From NCBI GenBank assembly GCA_964445375.1, contig CAYUKO010000005.1:1-52439 (forward strand): a stretch of 52,439 bases of DNA, written 5' to 3'. Made by a program: the position numbers and the translations under genes. Source of the DNA: COE1 sp964445375. GTDB taxonomy: Bacteria > Bacillota > Clostridia > Lachnospirales > Lachnospiraceae. Below, piece after piece: positions 24,706 through 33,026 of this stretch (its first letter is position 1; each line of letters begins with the position of its first letter). Below the pieces are notes generated by a model, which was not told the DNA's origin, did not search any database, and saw nothing but the letters and a program-made list of their open reading frames with translations.

Positions 24706-24778
24706 AGCTGATAACGGGAATCGAACCCGTGGCCTCCGCCTTACCAAGGCGACGCTCTACCGACTGAGCCATATCAGC
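24706..24778 (-). tRNA. tRNA-Thr (GGT)
   Basis: Acceptor arm GCTGATA/TATCAGC, D-arm GGCTCAGTCGGTAGAGC, anticodon loop TTGGTAA giving anticodon GGT, and T-arm GGGTTCGATTCCC. 73 nt with discriminator T; the 3' CCA is not encoded. No other tRNA is adjacent. Confidence 0.96.
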
Positions 24779-24879
24779 TTGTATCAACGATATATCGCTG
24801 TCAACAAAAAGTATGATAACATAACACTATATACATTGTCAATTCTTTTTTCCGAAAGTCATAATAAAAAGTAGTAAAA

Positions 24880-25980
24880 TTAATCCACTACTTTTTTATA
24901 CAAATTCGTTGTATCTCTTGTTTCCGGAAATGTTTTGTAAAAACGTTCTTTATCCTGATACATCTTCGCATCTGCAATCTTAACCATTTCTTCAATATTC
25001 ATATCTTCATCACGCCATTCCATACCAGATGCAATATGAATTCTACGTAACTTCATTTGTGCTCTGAATTTATTCAATTCTTCCAACTGGCTTCTAAAAT
25101 TCGAATCCTCACTCAAAATAACAAATTCATCGCCGCCAATACGGTACAGCTTATCACTGCTAAAACACTCTTGCATCGATGCCGCAACAATCTTTAACAT
25201 CTTATCTCCTGCATGATGTCCATAAGTATTGTTATACTCATGTAATCCATTTACATCAACATAGATACAGCACATACTGTTAAGCTCGCTTGCATCAAAA
25301 GTTCTTAAATAGGAATTATATGCATTTCGATTCCATAATCCTGTTGTCGAGTCAGCTATAGATTCTTTATAAAATTGACGATTTCGCTTGTTCTCGCTCT
25401 TTAAACTACTGCAAACATTTGCATAATGAAATGCCAACGAACCATTTACCATATATACCGATACACCAAATAAGGCACAGACAAACATAATAACAATAAA
25501 ATTCTTCCATTCTTCTACTGATACATTCTCCTGCCTCAGTAATTGCATCAGACAGATACCAGCATTGGCACTCCATACACCATACATAATATTTAAGAAT
25601 GATCTGTTCATATACAAAATACATAATAGTATCATCGGTAATAAAACGATTAATACAACACTGCTATCAAACATAATGTTAGCCACTGTAAACAAGATTG
25701 CAGCAAGAAGCATTGTAAAACGTCCATAACAACATGACTGCTTCATTTTTTGATGAAAGATAATCTGACCTACAATTGCCAAAACAACACCAAATAGCAA
25801 TATCATATCCCATGTACTTCGTTCTGTTAAAAAATACCTTACAAGTATACCAATGAATGCAGCTGTATAATTAATCACACTAAATCGAAAGATAATATCA
25901 TTTGCATTCTCTATTCTCACAGGCTTCTCATTCTTACTCTTGTTGATTTCTGGTGCTTCATTTACGCTCTCTCTCTTCAT
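24880..25980 (-). CDS. Membrane-bound diguanylate cyclase (GGDEF)
   Basis: 366 residues. After a polar N-terminus there are about six membrane helices (for example AAFIGILVRYFL, MILLFGVVLAIVGQIIF, VVLIVLLPMILLCILYM, FIVIMFVCALFGVSVYM), then a GGDEF domain. The domain reads DSTTGLWNRNAYNSYLR, CIYVDVNGLHEYNNTYGHHA and the intact active site YRIGGDEFVIL. The upstream inhibitory RxxD site is absent (CFSSDKLYRIGGDEF), so product inhibition is not expected. It synthesises c-di-GMP in response to an unknown membrane signal. The two PilZ receptors at 19.7-20.9 kb are plausible targets. Single gene with AGGGGGCAGG before ATG. Confidence 0.95.
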   Translation of the reverse strand: MKRESVNEAPEINKSKNEKPVRIENANDIIFRFSVINYTAAFIGILVRYFLTERSTWDMILLFGVVLAIVGQIIFHQKMKQSCCYGRFTMLLAAILFTVANIMFDSSVVLIVLLPMILLCILYMNRSFLNIMYGVWSANAGICLMQLLRQENVSVEEWKNFIVIMFVCALFGVSVYMVNGSLAFHYANVCSSLKSENKRNRQFYKESIADSTTGLWNRNAYNSYLRTFDASELNSMCCIYVDVNGLHEYNNTYGHHAGDKMLKIVAASMQECFSSDKLYRIGGDEFVILSEDSNFRSQLEELNKFRAQMKLRRIHIASGMEWRDEDMNIEEMVKIADAKMYQDKERFYKTFPETRDTTNLYKKVVD

Positions 25981-26187
25981 TCCTGCCCCCTAATACCAAT
26001 TCATATTTATACACTTGGTACTTATGAACTATATGTTAACATATTATAATTTATTTCACAAGTAAATTTAAGTTCTTAAATTTTGTTTAATTTTACCATA
26101 TGTGCACACTTTTGCACACTGTTTTTAACTTTTTGGGTATGCATATATTAAGATATTGTTACAGTATTATTAGCTTTTCCCGATTTC

Positions 26188-26216
26188 TTGCGTATTCATA
26201 TGATGTTCGTTATAAT
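26188..26216 (+). promoter_or_regulatory. Promoter of the SH3 protein gene
   Basis: TTGCGT, 17-bp spacer, TATAAT, 36 bp before the ATG. The rest of the 270-bp gap upstream holds nothing further that I can identify. Confidence 0.65.
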
Positions 26217-26252
26217 AAAGTGCATAAAATCAACAAAGTAAAAGAGGACTAT

Positions 26253-26663
26253 ATGAAAAAGAGAACAATCAATCGAATCTTAATAGGCGTTATCGCCTTT
26301 CTTATCGCGGCCATTTGTATCTTGATTGTCCAAATTGCAAATAGACCAAGATATACCGTAGCAAATGAAACAGAAACTGCAACTATTATCGAAATACCGC
26401 AAAGTGAAGCACTTTCTAATATACAGGAAACACAAACTTCAGAAGAAGACACCGTGCAAGAGTCTTCTCTACAACGTGGCAAGACCTCAACTAAGGTAAA
26501 TATCCGTGAACTTCCTACGGAAGATGCCAGAGTTCTCGAAACGGTAGAGGCCGGAACAGAATTTGATATCCTTGAGATTTTAGACTCCGGTTGGACTAAG
26601 ATTCAATATGGCGAAATGGAAGCTTATATCTCATCTTCCTACGTTATTTTAATTCCATCATAA
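26253..26663 (+). CDS. Membrane-anchored SH3b domain protein
   Basis: 136 residues. N-terminal anchor (LIGVIAFLIAAICILIVQIA), a Glu/Thr-rich linker, then one bacterial SH3 domain: TKVNIRELPTEDARVLETVE followed by FDILEILDSGWTKIQYGEME and AYISSSYV. SH3b domains bind peptidoglycan peptides, so this is an envelope protein of unknown exact role. Start fixed by AGAGGAC. It ends at a perfect palindrome that terminates it and the convergent GH43 gene. Confidence 0.85.
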   Translation: MKKRTINRILIGVIAFLIAAICILIVQIANRPRYTVANETETATIIEIPQSEALSNIQETQTSEEDTVQESSLQRGKTSTKVNIRELPTEDARVLETVEAGTEFDILEILDSGWTKIQYGEMEAYISSSYVILIPS

Positions 26664-26685
26664 GAATAATGAATGTCACATAAAT

Positions 26686-26712
26686 AAGAACTCGAGCATG
26701 CTCGAGTTCTTA
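26686..26712. terminator. Perfect palindromic terminator
   Basis: AAGAACTCGAGCA/TGCTCGAGTTCTT is a 26-bp perfect palindrome with A and T flanks, between two convergent genes. Confidence 0.8.
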
Positions 26713-26714
26713 TT

Positions 26715-27638
26715 TTATATCTTATAATATTCTTTTAATCTCTGATACTCTTCTGCGGTAAGCTTCATCACACCACCATGACGTTTTCGATTACTTCCCA
26801 TATCAAATTCATCATCTGATAAAATACGAAACTCACCCTTTTCAAGATTATCTGTAATTAACGGAAGATATCCCTTGCCTTCCATAAAACGATCCACAAT
26901 CAGGCACCATTTTCCCTGTTCCGGTAATGGATAGATTTCCGGTCCTTCTACGCCATATAATTGTTCCAGTGTTTCAGATTTCACCTTTTTAAATTCCTTT
27001 GACTCTAAATCATCTGCAACATCAACATCAATATGCTTTGTTGTTTCATTTTTGGAGAAACGATAATATAAGCCCTCATGCTCCACAATCGTAGTATCAA
27101 TTACATCATGCTCTCGCTCTATGTATTTCTTTGTTTCACTGAAATGCTCAAAATCTTTCGTTCTGGTAAAATAAATACGATGCTTTGCTTCCTTCTCTCC
27201 TGCTTCTTTCACATTAGAGGCAAAAAAGATGAAATAATCCTCTCTTGCTCTATCATAAACAACTTCCGGTGCCCATACACAGCCTGCTTCCGGTATTCCA
27301 ACCTCTACAAGCTTTGGCTTACTCCAACGAATTAAGTCCTCTGACTTCCATACAAGAATCGAGCGACTGCCATTGGTCACTGCATCCGTCCATCCTTTTC
27401 CCGTTGCAATTCGTAAATCTGTTGCAATCAGATAATATCCATTCCCTTGTACGTCTCTGATGATAAAAGGATCTCTTGCCCCCTTCTCACCTAATTCTGT
27501 ACGCAGCACAGGCTGTTCTCCTTCTGTACAGTCTGTCCAATGTAAACCATCCTCACTGATTGCAAAATAAATCTGTTCACCCTCTGGTGTATCTTCTCCT
27601 GTGAAATGAACAAATAAATACCCTGTCTGTTGACTCAT
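26715..27638 (-). CDS. Glycoside hydrolase family 43-like protein, cytoplasmic
   Basis: 307 residues, a five-bladed propeller of the GH43/DUF377-like kind. Blade starts are visible as FAISEDGLHWTD, GYYLIATDLRIATGKGWTDA, LVWKSEDLIRWSKPKLV, YDRAREDYFIFFAS and IYFTRTKDFEHFSETKKY. Probable catalytic acids are the Asp of GARDPFIIRD and the Glu of WAPEVVYDR. GH43 enzymes release arabinose or xylose from plant glycans. No signal peptide is present, so it would act on imported oligosaccharides. No transporter or other glycoside hydrolase is near; the substrate cannot be told. Confidence 0.85.
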   Translation of the reverse strand: MSQQTGYLFVHFTGEDTPEGEQIYFAISEDGLHWTDCTEGEQPVLRTELGEKGARDPFIIRDVQGNGYYLIATDLRIATGKGWTDAVTNGSRSILVWKSEDLIRWSKPKLVEVGIPEAGCVWAPEVVYDRAREDYFIFFASNVKEAGEKEAKHRIYFTRTKDFEHFSETKKYIEREHDVIDTTIVEHEGLYYRFSKNETTKHIDVDVADDLESKEFKKVKSETLEQLYGVEGPEIYPLPEQGKWCLIVDRFMEGKGYLPLITDNLEKGEFRILSDDEFDMGSNRKRHGGVMKLTAEEYQRLKEYYKI

Positions 27639-27675
27639 CCTTCTCTACCGCCTTTGTTCTTATTCTGTCTGCGGA

Positions 27676-27873
27676 TTAACCAACATTACGCCCCTGTTCC
27701 ATGGCCTGCTTCTCTTCAAAGCGTCTCTCTGATTCGCCTAAGAGATCTTCCAGCTCAATCGCTTCGTCAAGGACATAATCATCATATCCACATTTTACCC
27801 ATTCCATTTCCAGTTCTTCGTCCGTAAGCTTATCCCAACACTTTACCCTGTTGCCACAAAATACACACATCAT
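27676..27873 (-). CDS. Small Cys-rich acidic protein (65 aa)
   Basis: MMCVFCGNRVKCWDKLTDEE and a following acidic helical part. The CVFCG plus a further Cys (VKC) at the N-terminus looks like half of a zinc ribbon. GGGGGAG precedes the ATG pair. It follows cheC by 25 bp on the same strand and probably shares its transcript. Function unknown; shortness makes the call moderately uncertain. Confidence 0.55.
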   Translation of the reverse strand: MMCVFCGNRVKCWDKLTDEELEMEWVKCGYDDYVLDEAIELEDLLGESERRFEEKQAMEQGRNVG

Positions 27874-27898
27874 ATTCTTTTCTCCCCCTTATTCTTAT

Positions 27899-28528
27899 CT
27901 AGGCTTCCCCTTTTGCTGCCTTTTCTTTTGCTTTCTTTATCAGGAATAAATCACTGATTGCCTTTCCTAAATTATGTGGATAAAGCTGCACAATAGGACT
28001 ATCAATAACGCCTTCAACCGTTAATCGGAATCCTACTTTGACAAATTTATCATCATTTGGAAAAGTATATGCCATATACTGACCATTATCCATAAACTGT
28101 GTATCAGGAGTCGAAATATCTGTTTTACGGTCCAGCATAATGCTCATAGATGTTGCCGAAGCACCCATCATCTGATTCATCGCTTCTGATACAGCGCTCA
28201 AATGCAGTTCGCCCAACTCCATCTTGGCAAAATCACCATGACCATCACTTCCCATCATCAAATCCGCAATCGCCTTGGCATCCTGCTCTTCCAACATCAG
28301 AATACTACAGCCCTGAAGTCCTTCCACATAACTTACTTTCACAAAAACTTTCTTGGTGGATACATTCTTAATATATTCGCTTTTCTCTATAATTTCAACT
28401 CTTGGCGGGGTAATATCTACTGTCTGTCTGACAATCATGCTCAGGGTAGATGCTGCATTTCCCAAACAAATATTTGAGATTTCGCCAATTGCATCAATTT
28501 CCATTTCTGTGAAAATAAAATCGCTCAT
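27899..28528 (-). CDS. cheC: CheC-type chemotaxis phosphatase
   Basis: 209 residues with both CheC phosphatase signatures of the form (D/S)xxxExxN: DAIGEISNICLGNAASTLS near the N-terminus and SAVSEAMNQMMGASATSMS in the middle. CheC removes phosphate from CheY-P at the flagellar switch; FliY shares the fold but carries a FliN domain, absent here. So CheC, or a CheC-like protein outside the motor, fits best. Start at MSDFIFTEME with CGGAGG; the longer frame upstream overlaps the preceding gene. It is coupled to an XRE regulator 16 bp upstream, an unusual neighbour for a chemotaxis gene. Confidence 0.85.
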   Translation of the reverse strand: MSDFIFTEMEIDAIGEISNICLGNAASTLSMIVRQTVDITPPRVEIIEKSEYIKNVSTKKVFVKVSYVEGLQGCSILMLEEQDAKAIADLMMGSDGHGDFAKMELGELHLSAVSEAMNQMMGASATSMSIMLDRKTDISTPDTQFMDNGQYMAYTFPNDDKFVKVGFRLTVEGVIDSPIVQLYPHNLGKAISDLFLIKKAKEKAAKGEA

Positions 28529-28544
28529 AAAAATCCTCCGTTTT

Positions 28545-29069
28545 CTAAAAGAATTTCTCTTTCCTATTACAAAATAAATCTTCTGGTTCACATTCTAATG
28601 CTTGCGCTAATTTACTAACTAGTTTTTCCGGCTGTCTCTTTAAATCACAAAAATATTCCTCGCAGTTCTTCACGGTCGATGTACTATACCCCATTTTCTC
28701 TGCAATCTGCTTCTGTGATTTTCCTAATTCAAATCTTCGCATCTTTGCCGGTGATATCTTAGCAAAATGAATGTAAAGGTTCCTGCCATCAAAATCCACG
28801 GAACTGACAAGTTCGATGACTTCCCCATAATTACTTACTGTATCCTTATCTAACTTATAAATAGATACCAACCCCGTCATCATTTTTCTCATAAGCTGAT
28901 TCTCATCGTAATGACACAGATTTTCCTCTGGAATATACTTTTCAATATATAAATCCAACAACTCCTTAACCTGTTCTTCATTCAACTTGAGAATATAGTT
29001 ATTTTCCCTGGCTGATGGATACATTTCCAGTATTTTAATCCAAAATTCATCCCTATCAAACCCTGGCAT
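28545..29069 (-). CDS. XRE-family regulator upstream of cheC
   Basis: 174 residues. The N-terminal 95 residues are helical and not recognised (FDRDEFWIKILEMYPSAREN, EQVKELLDLYIEKYIPEENL). A C-terminal helix-turn-helix of the XRE/lambda-repressor type follows: MRRFELGKSQKQIAEKMGYS then STVKNCEEYFCDLKRQPEKL and a final LAQALECEPEDLF. The start at MPGFDRDEF follows AAAGGGGGC. It probably autoregulates the operon with cheC and the 65-aa protein; the operator was not found. Confidence 0.8.
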   Translation of the reverse strand: MPGFDRDEFWIKILEMYPSARENNYILKLNEEQVKELLDLYIEKYIPEENLCHYDENQLMRKMMTGLVSIYKLDKDTVSNYGEVIELVSSVDFDGRNLYIHFAKISPAKMRRFELGKSQKQIAEKMGYSTSTVKNCEEYFCDLKRQPEKLVSKLAQALECEPEDLFCNRKEKFF

Positions 29070-29128
29070 AATATGCCCCCTTTGATTACACATTATTGTC
29101 CGTACACCCCACGGCATTATATACTATA

Positions 29129-29157
29129 ATTATACCCTTATGCCAACATACTGTCAA
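29129..29157 (-). promoter_or_regulatory. Consensus sigma-A promoter of the XRE-cheC operon
   Basis: On the minus strand TTGACA (29152-29157), 17-bp spacer, TATAAT (29129-29134): a full consensus match about 60 bp before the ATG. Confidence 0.85.
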
Positions 29158-29202
29158 TTAATTCAATTATTATTATAGAATTTTCACACAAGAAGTTATC
29201 AA

Positions 29203-29242
29203 AAAAAGAGTTGTTCGATTCTTATTGAACGAAACAACTCTT
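29203..29242 (-). terminator. Terminator of the PadR operon
   Basis: Minus strand AAGAGTTGTTTCG pairs with CGAACAACTCTT, one bulge, followed by a T run. Confidence 0.8.
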
Positions 29243-29247
29243 CTATC

Positions 29248-29985
29248 CTAATCCATCACCGTAATGTCCCCGACATCTGCGCGAACGCTTATCTTACCAT
29301 TTTCACCTTCCTGATAATACTTTCTTCCATAGTCACCTGCATAGACCTCAACCTCTCCAACGTCCGTCTTCAAATCATAGGTGTACCTTGAAATATCTGC
29401 ACTACTGCTAACTTCTACATCTCCCACATCAGAAGAAATATCCAGCTTCACAAACGCACATCCCTTAAGCTTAATATCACCGGTATCACTTTCTATCACA
29501 GCCTGCTCTATGTTTGCCTTCTCTACGGTCACGTCTCCAACATCGATATCGGCATCCAGAAAACTGGTGTTCATTTCTCTAAGATCAATATCTCCGACAT
29601 CAATATCAAGATTCACCTTGGCAAACTGCGCATCTGCTGGTACAGTCAATATCAAGGTTGCTTCATTATTTCCAATCATTCCATTCTTTTTCTTCTGTGT
29701 AATAACAAGTTCACCATTGTCAACACGATATGACATTACCAGATTCTTAGTTCCCTGGTAGTCCAGAGCATATGCAGAACCTTCTTTAACAATGAAATCC
29801 ATAACATCCGCATCTACTGTAATACGCTCAAATGACTCTAACGTTGCACTTTCTTCTATGGCAGTATTGGAATTGCTGCTACCAAAGGAAAAAGAGAGTC
29901 CTCTATTGGAAAATCCATATACACCATATATAACGCAACCAATCGTAATCAGCGTAATCGCTGCAAGATAAATCGTTTTCTTCAT
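29248..29985 (-). CDS. DUF4097 membrane-anchored beta-helix protein
   Basis: 245 residues. Signal anchor (TIYLAAITLITIGCVIYGVY), then a repetitive beta-helix made of DVGD-type turns: LDIDVGDIDLREMN, DADIDVGDVTVEKA, ESDTGDIKLKGCA, SSDVGDVEVSSS, KTDVGEVEVYAG and ADVGDITVMD. This is the DUF4097 pattern of proteins encoded with PadR and DUF1700 partners and related in idea to LiaG/BceF-style envelope proteins. The function is not firmly known; envelope stress sensing is likely. Last gene of the operon; start at MKKTIYLAA with GGGAGAG. Confidence 0.9.
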   Translation of the reverse strand: MKKTIYLAAITLITIGCVIYGVYGFSNRGLSFSFGSSNSNTAIEESATLESFERITVDADVMDFIVKEGSAYALDYQGTKNLVMSYRVDNGELVITQKKKNGMIGNNEATLILTVPADAQFAKVNLDIDVGDIDLREMNTSFLDADIDVGDVTVEKANIEQAVIESDTGDIKLKGCAFVKLDISSDVGDVEVSSSADISRYTYDLKTDVGEVEVYAGDYGRKYYQEGENGKISVRADVGDITVMD

Positions 29986-30001
29986 AACATCTCTCCCACT
30001 C

Positions 30002-30967
30002 TTATTCACGAAATGCATTTTTCATAAAAGTTGCTATCAGGCTTGCAATAACCCACACAATCCAGGTGATGTGCCAGTCTGCACTTAAAAAGCTCCAACA
30101 CAGATAGATACAGGTTACGGTCGGCCAATATACAGACATTACTGCTGCCACTGTTTTATTGGAATAACGAACTTCTTTTTGCGAAGTAACAAAATTAGCT
30201 CCCATAGTTCCTGACTCATTCAGCTTCAATATTGTTTCATATGCAGAATTTCTTGTTCCTGCAACAATGAAAAAGAATACACCAATGCTTACTAACACAA
30301 ACAAAATGACAACACCAATACTTTCAAAGAAACTGCCCATTCCAAATTCACTTATAATAACCAAAGGAATAAAACAAAATATGCAGAACATAACACCCAC
30401 TGTATTCATCAAGGCATTCACCATTCTATAGTCTTCCCTAAGATTATGTACATATTCTGCCGTTGCAAAATCAATACTGCATGGCTGATTCTCCAAATAT
30501 TTCCATTTTTCCATCATAGTTCCTGAGAAAATAAATAACCCTACCGCAATTGCTATTGACAGGAAAAGCCATAACATTCCAATAAAATCAAAAAATCCAA
30601 GTGCATCCATAAGAATAAAACCGGAAGGGCTGCAAATACACAACAATACTCCTATACCAACCATGTAACCGGAACGAACCTTATCACTAAAAAAGCGCTT
30701 TACCTCACTTAGAGGTACCTGTATTCCTGCCATATTGTTATTCGGATTCATATATCCTCTGATTCCTAAATCCTCCGCAAGTTCATCCAGATTACCAAAC
30801 TCGGAAATCACAGTTCCGACTGCCTCATTTTCTGACTTTCCTTCATTTCTAAGCTCTGTATACTTATCTTCCATCATTTGTCCAAGCTCCATCTTCGCCT
30901 TCTGAACCTCTGCTGTATTGGGCAACTTCTGGAACATCGTCTCCAGATAATTTCTAATTGTTTCCAT
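30002..30967 (-). CDS. DUF1700/HAAS-type membrane protein
   Basis: 321 residues. The N-terminal 80 residues carry the DUF1700 (HAAS) signature: TIRNYLETMFQKLPNTAEVQ, MEDKYTELRNEGKSENEAVG and EFGNLDELAEDLGI. Several membrane helices follow (about six; for example YMVGIGVLLCICSPSGFILM and GVVILFVLVSIGVFFFIVAG). These proteins are thought to be partners or anti-regulators of PadR repressors. The start overlaps the padR stop and is preceded by GAGGAGG. Role in detail unknown. Confidence 0.9.
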   Translation of the reverse strand: METIRNYLETMFQKLPNTAEVQKAKMELGQMMEDKYTELRNEGKSENEAVGTVISEFGNLDELAEDLGIRGYMNPNNNMAGIQVPLSEVKRFFSDKVRSGYMVGIGVLLCICSPSGFILMDALGFFDFIGMLWLFLSIAIAVGLFIFSGTMMEKWKYLENQPCSIDFATAEYVHNLREDYRMVNALMNTVGVMFCIFCFIPLVIISEFGMGSFFESIGVVILFVLVSIGVFFFIVAGTRNSAYETILKLNESGTMGANFVTSQKEVRYSNKTVAAVMSVYWPTVTCIYLCWSFLSADWHITWIVWVIASLIATFMKNAFRE

Positions 30968-31307
30968 TGTTATTCTCCTCCTCAATAAACTTTTCCACGA
31001 CCTCTTTGGTCAGCTTCCATTCCGCGCATTTTTCGCTATAATACTGTCTTCCTGCCTCTGTAATCCGGTAATAGGTTCTCTTCTTACCGTTACTCATATC
31101 CTCATCATTAAAGGATTCAATATATCCATTTTTCTCCATTCTGGTAAAGGCTGAATATAACGTCGTTTCCTTTATCACATACTTCTCTTCGGACAGACTC
31201 TTAATCTGCTTGGATATCTCATATCCATATGATGGCTTATCTAACAGCAGATACAGAATAATAGTGTCATTATAACCGCGGATAACATCACTACTAATAC
31301 TTACCAT
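30954..31307 (-). CDS. PadR-family repressor
   Basis: 117 residues, winged-helix PadR fold: DTIILYLLLDKPSYGYEISK, KETTLYSAFTRMEKNGYIES and the wing GKKRTYYRITEAGRQYYSEK. First gene of padR-DUF1700-DUF4097. PadR proteins dimerise on palindromes and often repress their own operon. The start codon ATG is chosen (AGGAGG 6 bp upstream); a TTG two codons earlier is in frame. A row of palindromes lies upstream. Confidence 0.95.
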   Translation of the reverse strand: MVSISSDVIRGYNDTIILYLLLDKPSYGYEISKQIKSLSEEKYVIKETTLYSAFTRMEKNGYIESFNDEDMSNGKKRTYYRITEAGRQYYSEKCAEWKLTKEVVEKFIEEENNNGNN

Positions 31308-31351
31308 ATGCAAGCCTCCTAGTTTTATTTTGCCAGTTTTACATTCACACT

Positions 31352-31412
31352 ACTACGCCTGACAATACAACGCCTGACGTTGGTACGTCTGTCGTACTAC
31401 GTCTGTCGTAGT
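31352..31412. promoter_or_regulatory. Array of four phased palindromes upstream of padR
   Basis: Successive near-identical palindromes: CAACGCCTGACGTTG (31368-31382), GTACGTCTGTCGTAC (31383-31397) and ACTACGTCTGTCGTAGT (31396-31412), plus a degenerate one at 31352-31367. Centres fall at about 31360, 31375, 31390 and 31404. A candidate -35 TTGTCA of padR lies within it. It reads as a cooperative operator for the adjacent PadR. Confidence 0.75.
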
Positions 31413-31458
31413 ATTAAAATATCATAAATCGACATAGGTGTCAATAGATAAACAAAAT

Positions 31459-31506
31459 AAAAAGCAGTTTGCTTCTTTTTACAGAAAACAAACTACTTTT
31501 TCTACT
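31459..31506. terminator. Hairpin in the padR / Pr6Pr intergenic gap
   Basis: AAAAAGCAGTTTG pairs with CAAACTACTTTTT around a loop, followed by Ts. No plus-strand gene precedes it, so it may be a terminator for antisense transcripts or a remnant. Little else is in this 463-bp gap apart from the padR operator and the next promoter. Confidence 0.5.
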
Positions 31507-31716
31507 TTTTTTCATTACCTAAATCTAATGTTTTGATTGCTCTTATTCCTGCTGCCTTTGCCCATTTTTTGAATTCCATCATATATCCAACCGGCATTCA
31601 TAACGCTATTTATGTAATATATTATTCCAATGTATGCAAATTAATTACTGATTCTATTTCTATCCTTCTTCTTTCACAGCTATCATTCTACAGCATATCA
31701 TATATTAAAAATCTGA

Positions 31717-31745
31717 TTGCTTTTACTACTCTTTTTCGCTATTCT
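31717..31745 (+). promoter_or_regulatory. Promoter of the Pr6Pr-like gene
   Basis: TTGCTT, 17-bp spacer, TATTCT, 25 bp before the ATG. Confidence 0.6.
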
Positions 31746-31770
31746 ATAAGAGACAGCGGAGGGAAAACAA

Positions 31771-32379
31771 ATGAGAAAATTATTCATTGTAGCAGTAAAT
31801 GCATTGTTGATTTATTGGGAAATCATCGGTTTAGTATTAAATATTCAGCAATATGGTGTAGGTCTGTTTGTATACTACACACAGCTCAGCAACATTCTGG
31901 CTATGCTTACCAGCCTTTTATTGATTATTTATACCGCCATCGATAAATCACCAGGATGGCTTAGATTCTTACGTTATCAGACAACCTGTTGTCTTACCAT
32001 AACGTTTCTTGTCGTTCTTTTCCTGTTTGCTCCACCTGATAACTACCAGAACTCCTTTTTCATTGGTTCTGCATATTACCACCATCTGCTGTGTCCAATA
32101 CTGACCTTTATTTCTTTTCTTATATTAGAAAAAGGGACAAAAATCACATTAAAAGATACACTATGTTCCTTAATTCCAACTATTGTTTATGGTTTGGTTC
32201 TCATTCCTTTGAATATATTAGGAAAAGTGAATGGTCCTTACTTCTTCTTGGAATTCCATAAACAGCCCGTTCAGACATGCATCGTATGGCTCTTTCTTGT
32301 GCTTATAGCTGCTTATCTGATTGGTTTGATGATTAAGGCAGGCAGTAACCTACTTTCAAGGTATGAAAAAAAGAACTGA
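31771..32379 (+). CDS. Pr6Pr-like six-helix integral membrane protein
   Basis: 202 residues, almost entirely hydrophobic with about six helices (LFIVAVNALLIYWEIIGLVL, LAMLTSLLLIIYTAI, LTITFLVVLFLFAPP, LLCPILTFISFLILEKG, LIPTIVYGLVLIPLNILG, TCIVWLFLVLIAAYLIGL). Conserved-looking polar positions are in FVYYTQLSNIL and the HHLLCP motif. This pattern agrees with the Pr6Pr family of unknown function. CGGAGGG precedes the start. The stop directly touches the end of the convergent DJ-1-like gene. Confidence 0.75.
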   Translation: MRKLFIVAVNALLIYWEIIGLVLNIQQYGVGLFVYYTQLSNILAMLTSLLLIIYTAIDKSPGWLRFLRYQTTCCLTITFLVVLFLFAPPDNYQNSFFIGSAYYHHLLCPILTFISFLILEKGTKITLKDTLCSLIPTIVYGLVLIPLNILGKVNGPYFFLEFHKQPVQTCIVWLFLVLIAAYLIGLMIKAGSNLLSRYEKKN

Positions 32380-32961
32380 TTATTCATATCCCATAGCGTT
32401 TTTTACTTTTTCTGCTTTTTTCACTCCTATCAACATTTCCAGCAATTTAAATGCCACTGCTGGTGCTGTTTCAGGACAATACGATGTAATAATATTTTCA
32501 TCAACTACAACAGGTTTATTTTCTACATATACACCATATTCCGCCAACTCTTTCTGTGTTTTCCCTTCATCTAAATGATATACGGTAGCTCTTCTACCTT
32601 TTAATATTCCACTCTCAGCCAAAGCAAATGCTGCTACACATACGGTTGCAATTGGCTTTCCCTGTTCATAAAATGTTCGAATTAGGTTCTGTGTCTTAGG
32701 ATGAAATGCCTCCTCTTTAAAGCCAAATTCTCGAAATCCACCCGGAATCACAAGTGCATCATAGTCATTTACATCTATATCATCAATCAAAACATCCACT
32801 TGAATCTGTACTCCAAACGTACTTACAACATTTTTATGAAAACCACAGGTATGTACATATACATCATTCCCAAAGCTTTCTCTCGCCCATCCCATAACAT
32901 CAATAAAAACACTAAATTCCATTGTTTCAAATGCTTTTGCACATAATAGTAAAACTTTCAT
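32380..32961 (-). CDS. DJ-1/PfpI family protein
   Basis: 193 residues. Flavodoxin-like fold starting KVLLLCAKAFETMEFSVF, a YDALVIPGGFREFGFKEEAF segment and the nucleophile elbow KPIATVCVAAFALAESGILK with Cys. The family includes glyoxalase III/deglycase, chaperone and amidotransferase-like members. The Glu before the elbow and Cys are the usual active-site pair; residues after ATVYHLDEGKT are typical. Ends exactly at the neighbouring convergent gene. Confidence 0.9.
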   Translation of the reverse strand: MKVLLLCAKAFETMEFSVFIDVMGWARESFGNDVYVHTCGFHKNVVSTFGVQIQVDVLIDDIDVNDYDALVIPGGFREFGFKEEAFHPKTQNLIRTFYEQGKPIATVCVAAFALAESGILKGRRATVYHLDEGKTQKELAEYGVYVENKPVVVDENIITSYCPETAPAVAFKLLEMLIGVKKAEKVKNAMGYE

Positions 32962-33026
32962 TTCTTACACCTTTCTACTGTATATCGATATGATTCTCCT
33001 CCGATGCCTTTCCTTACTGCAAAAAA

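Noticed and set aside
31533..31946. Plus-strand ORF upstream of and overlapping the Pr6Pr-like gene.
   Set aside because: No ribosome binding site; it overlaps the promoter and the real gene in another frame.
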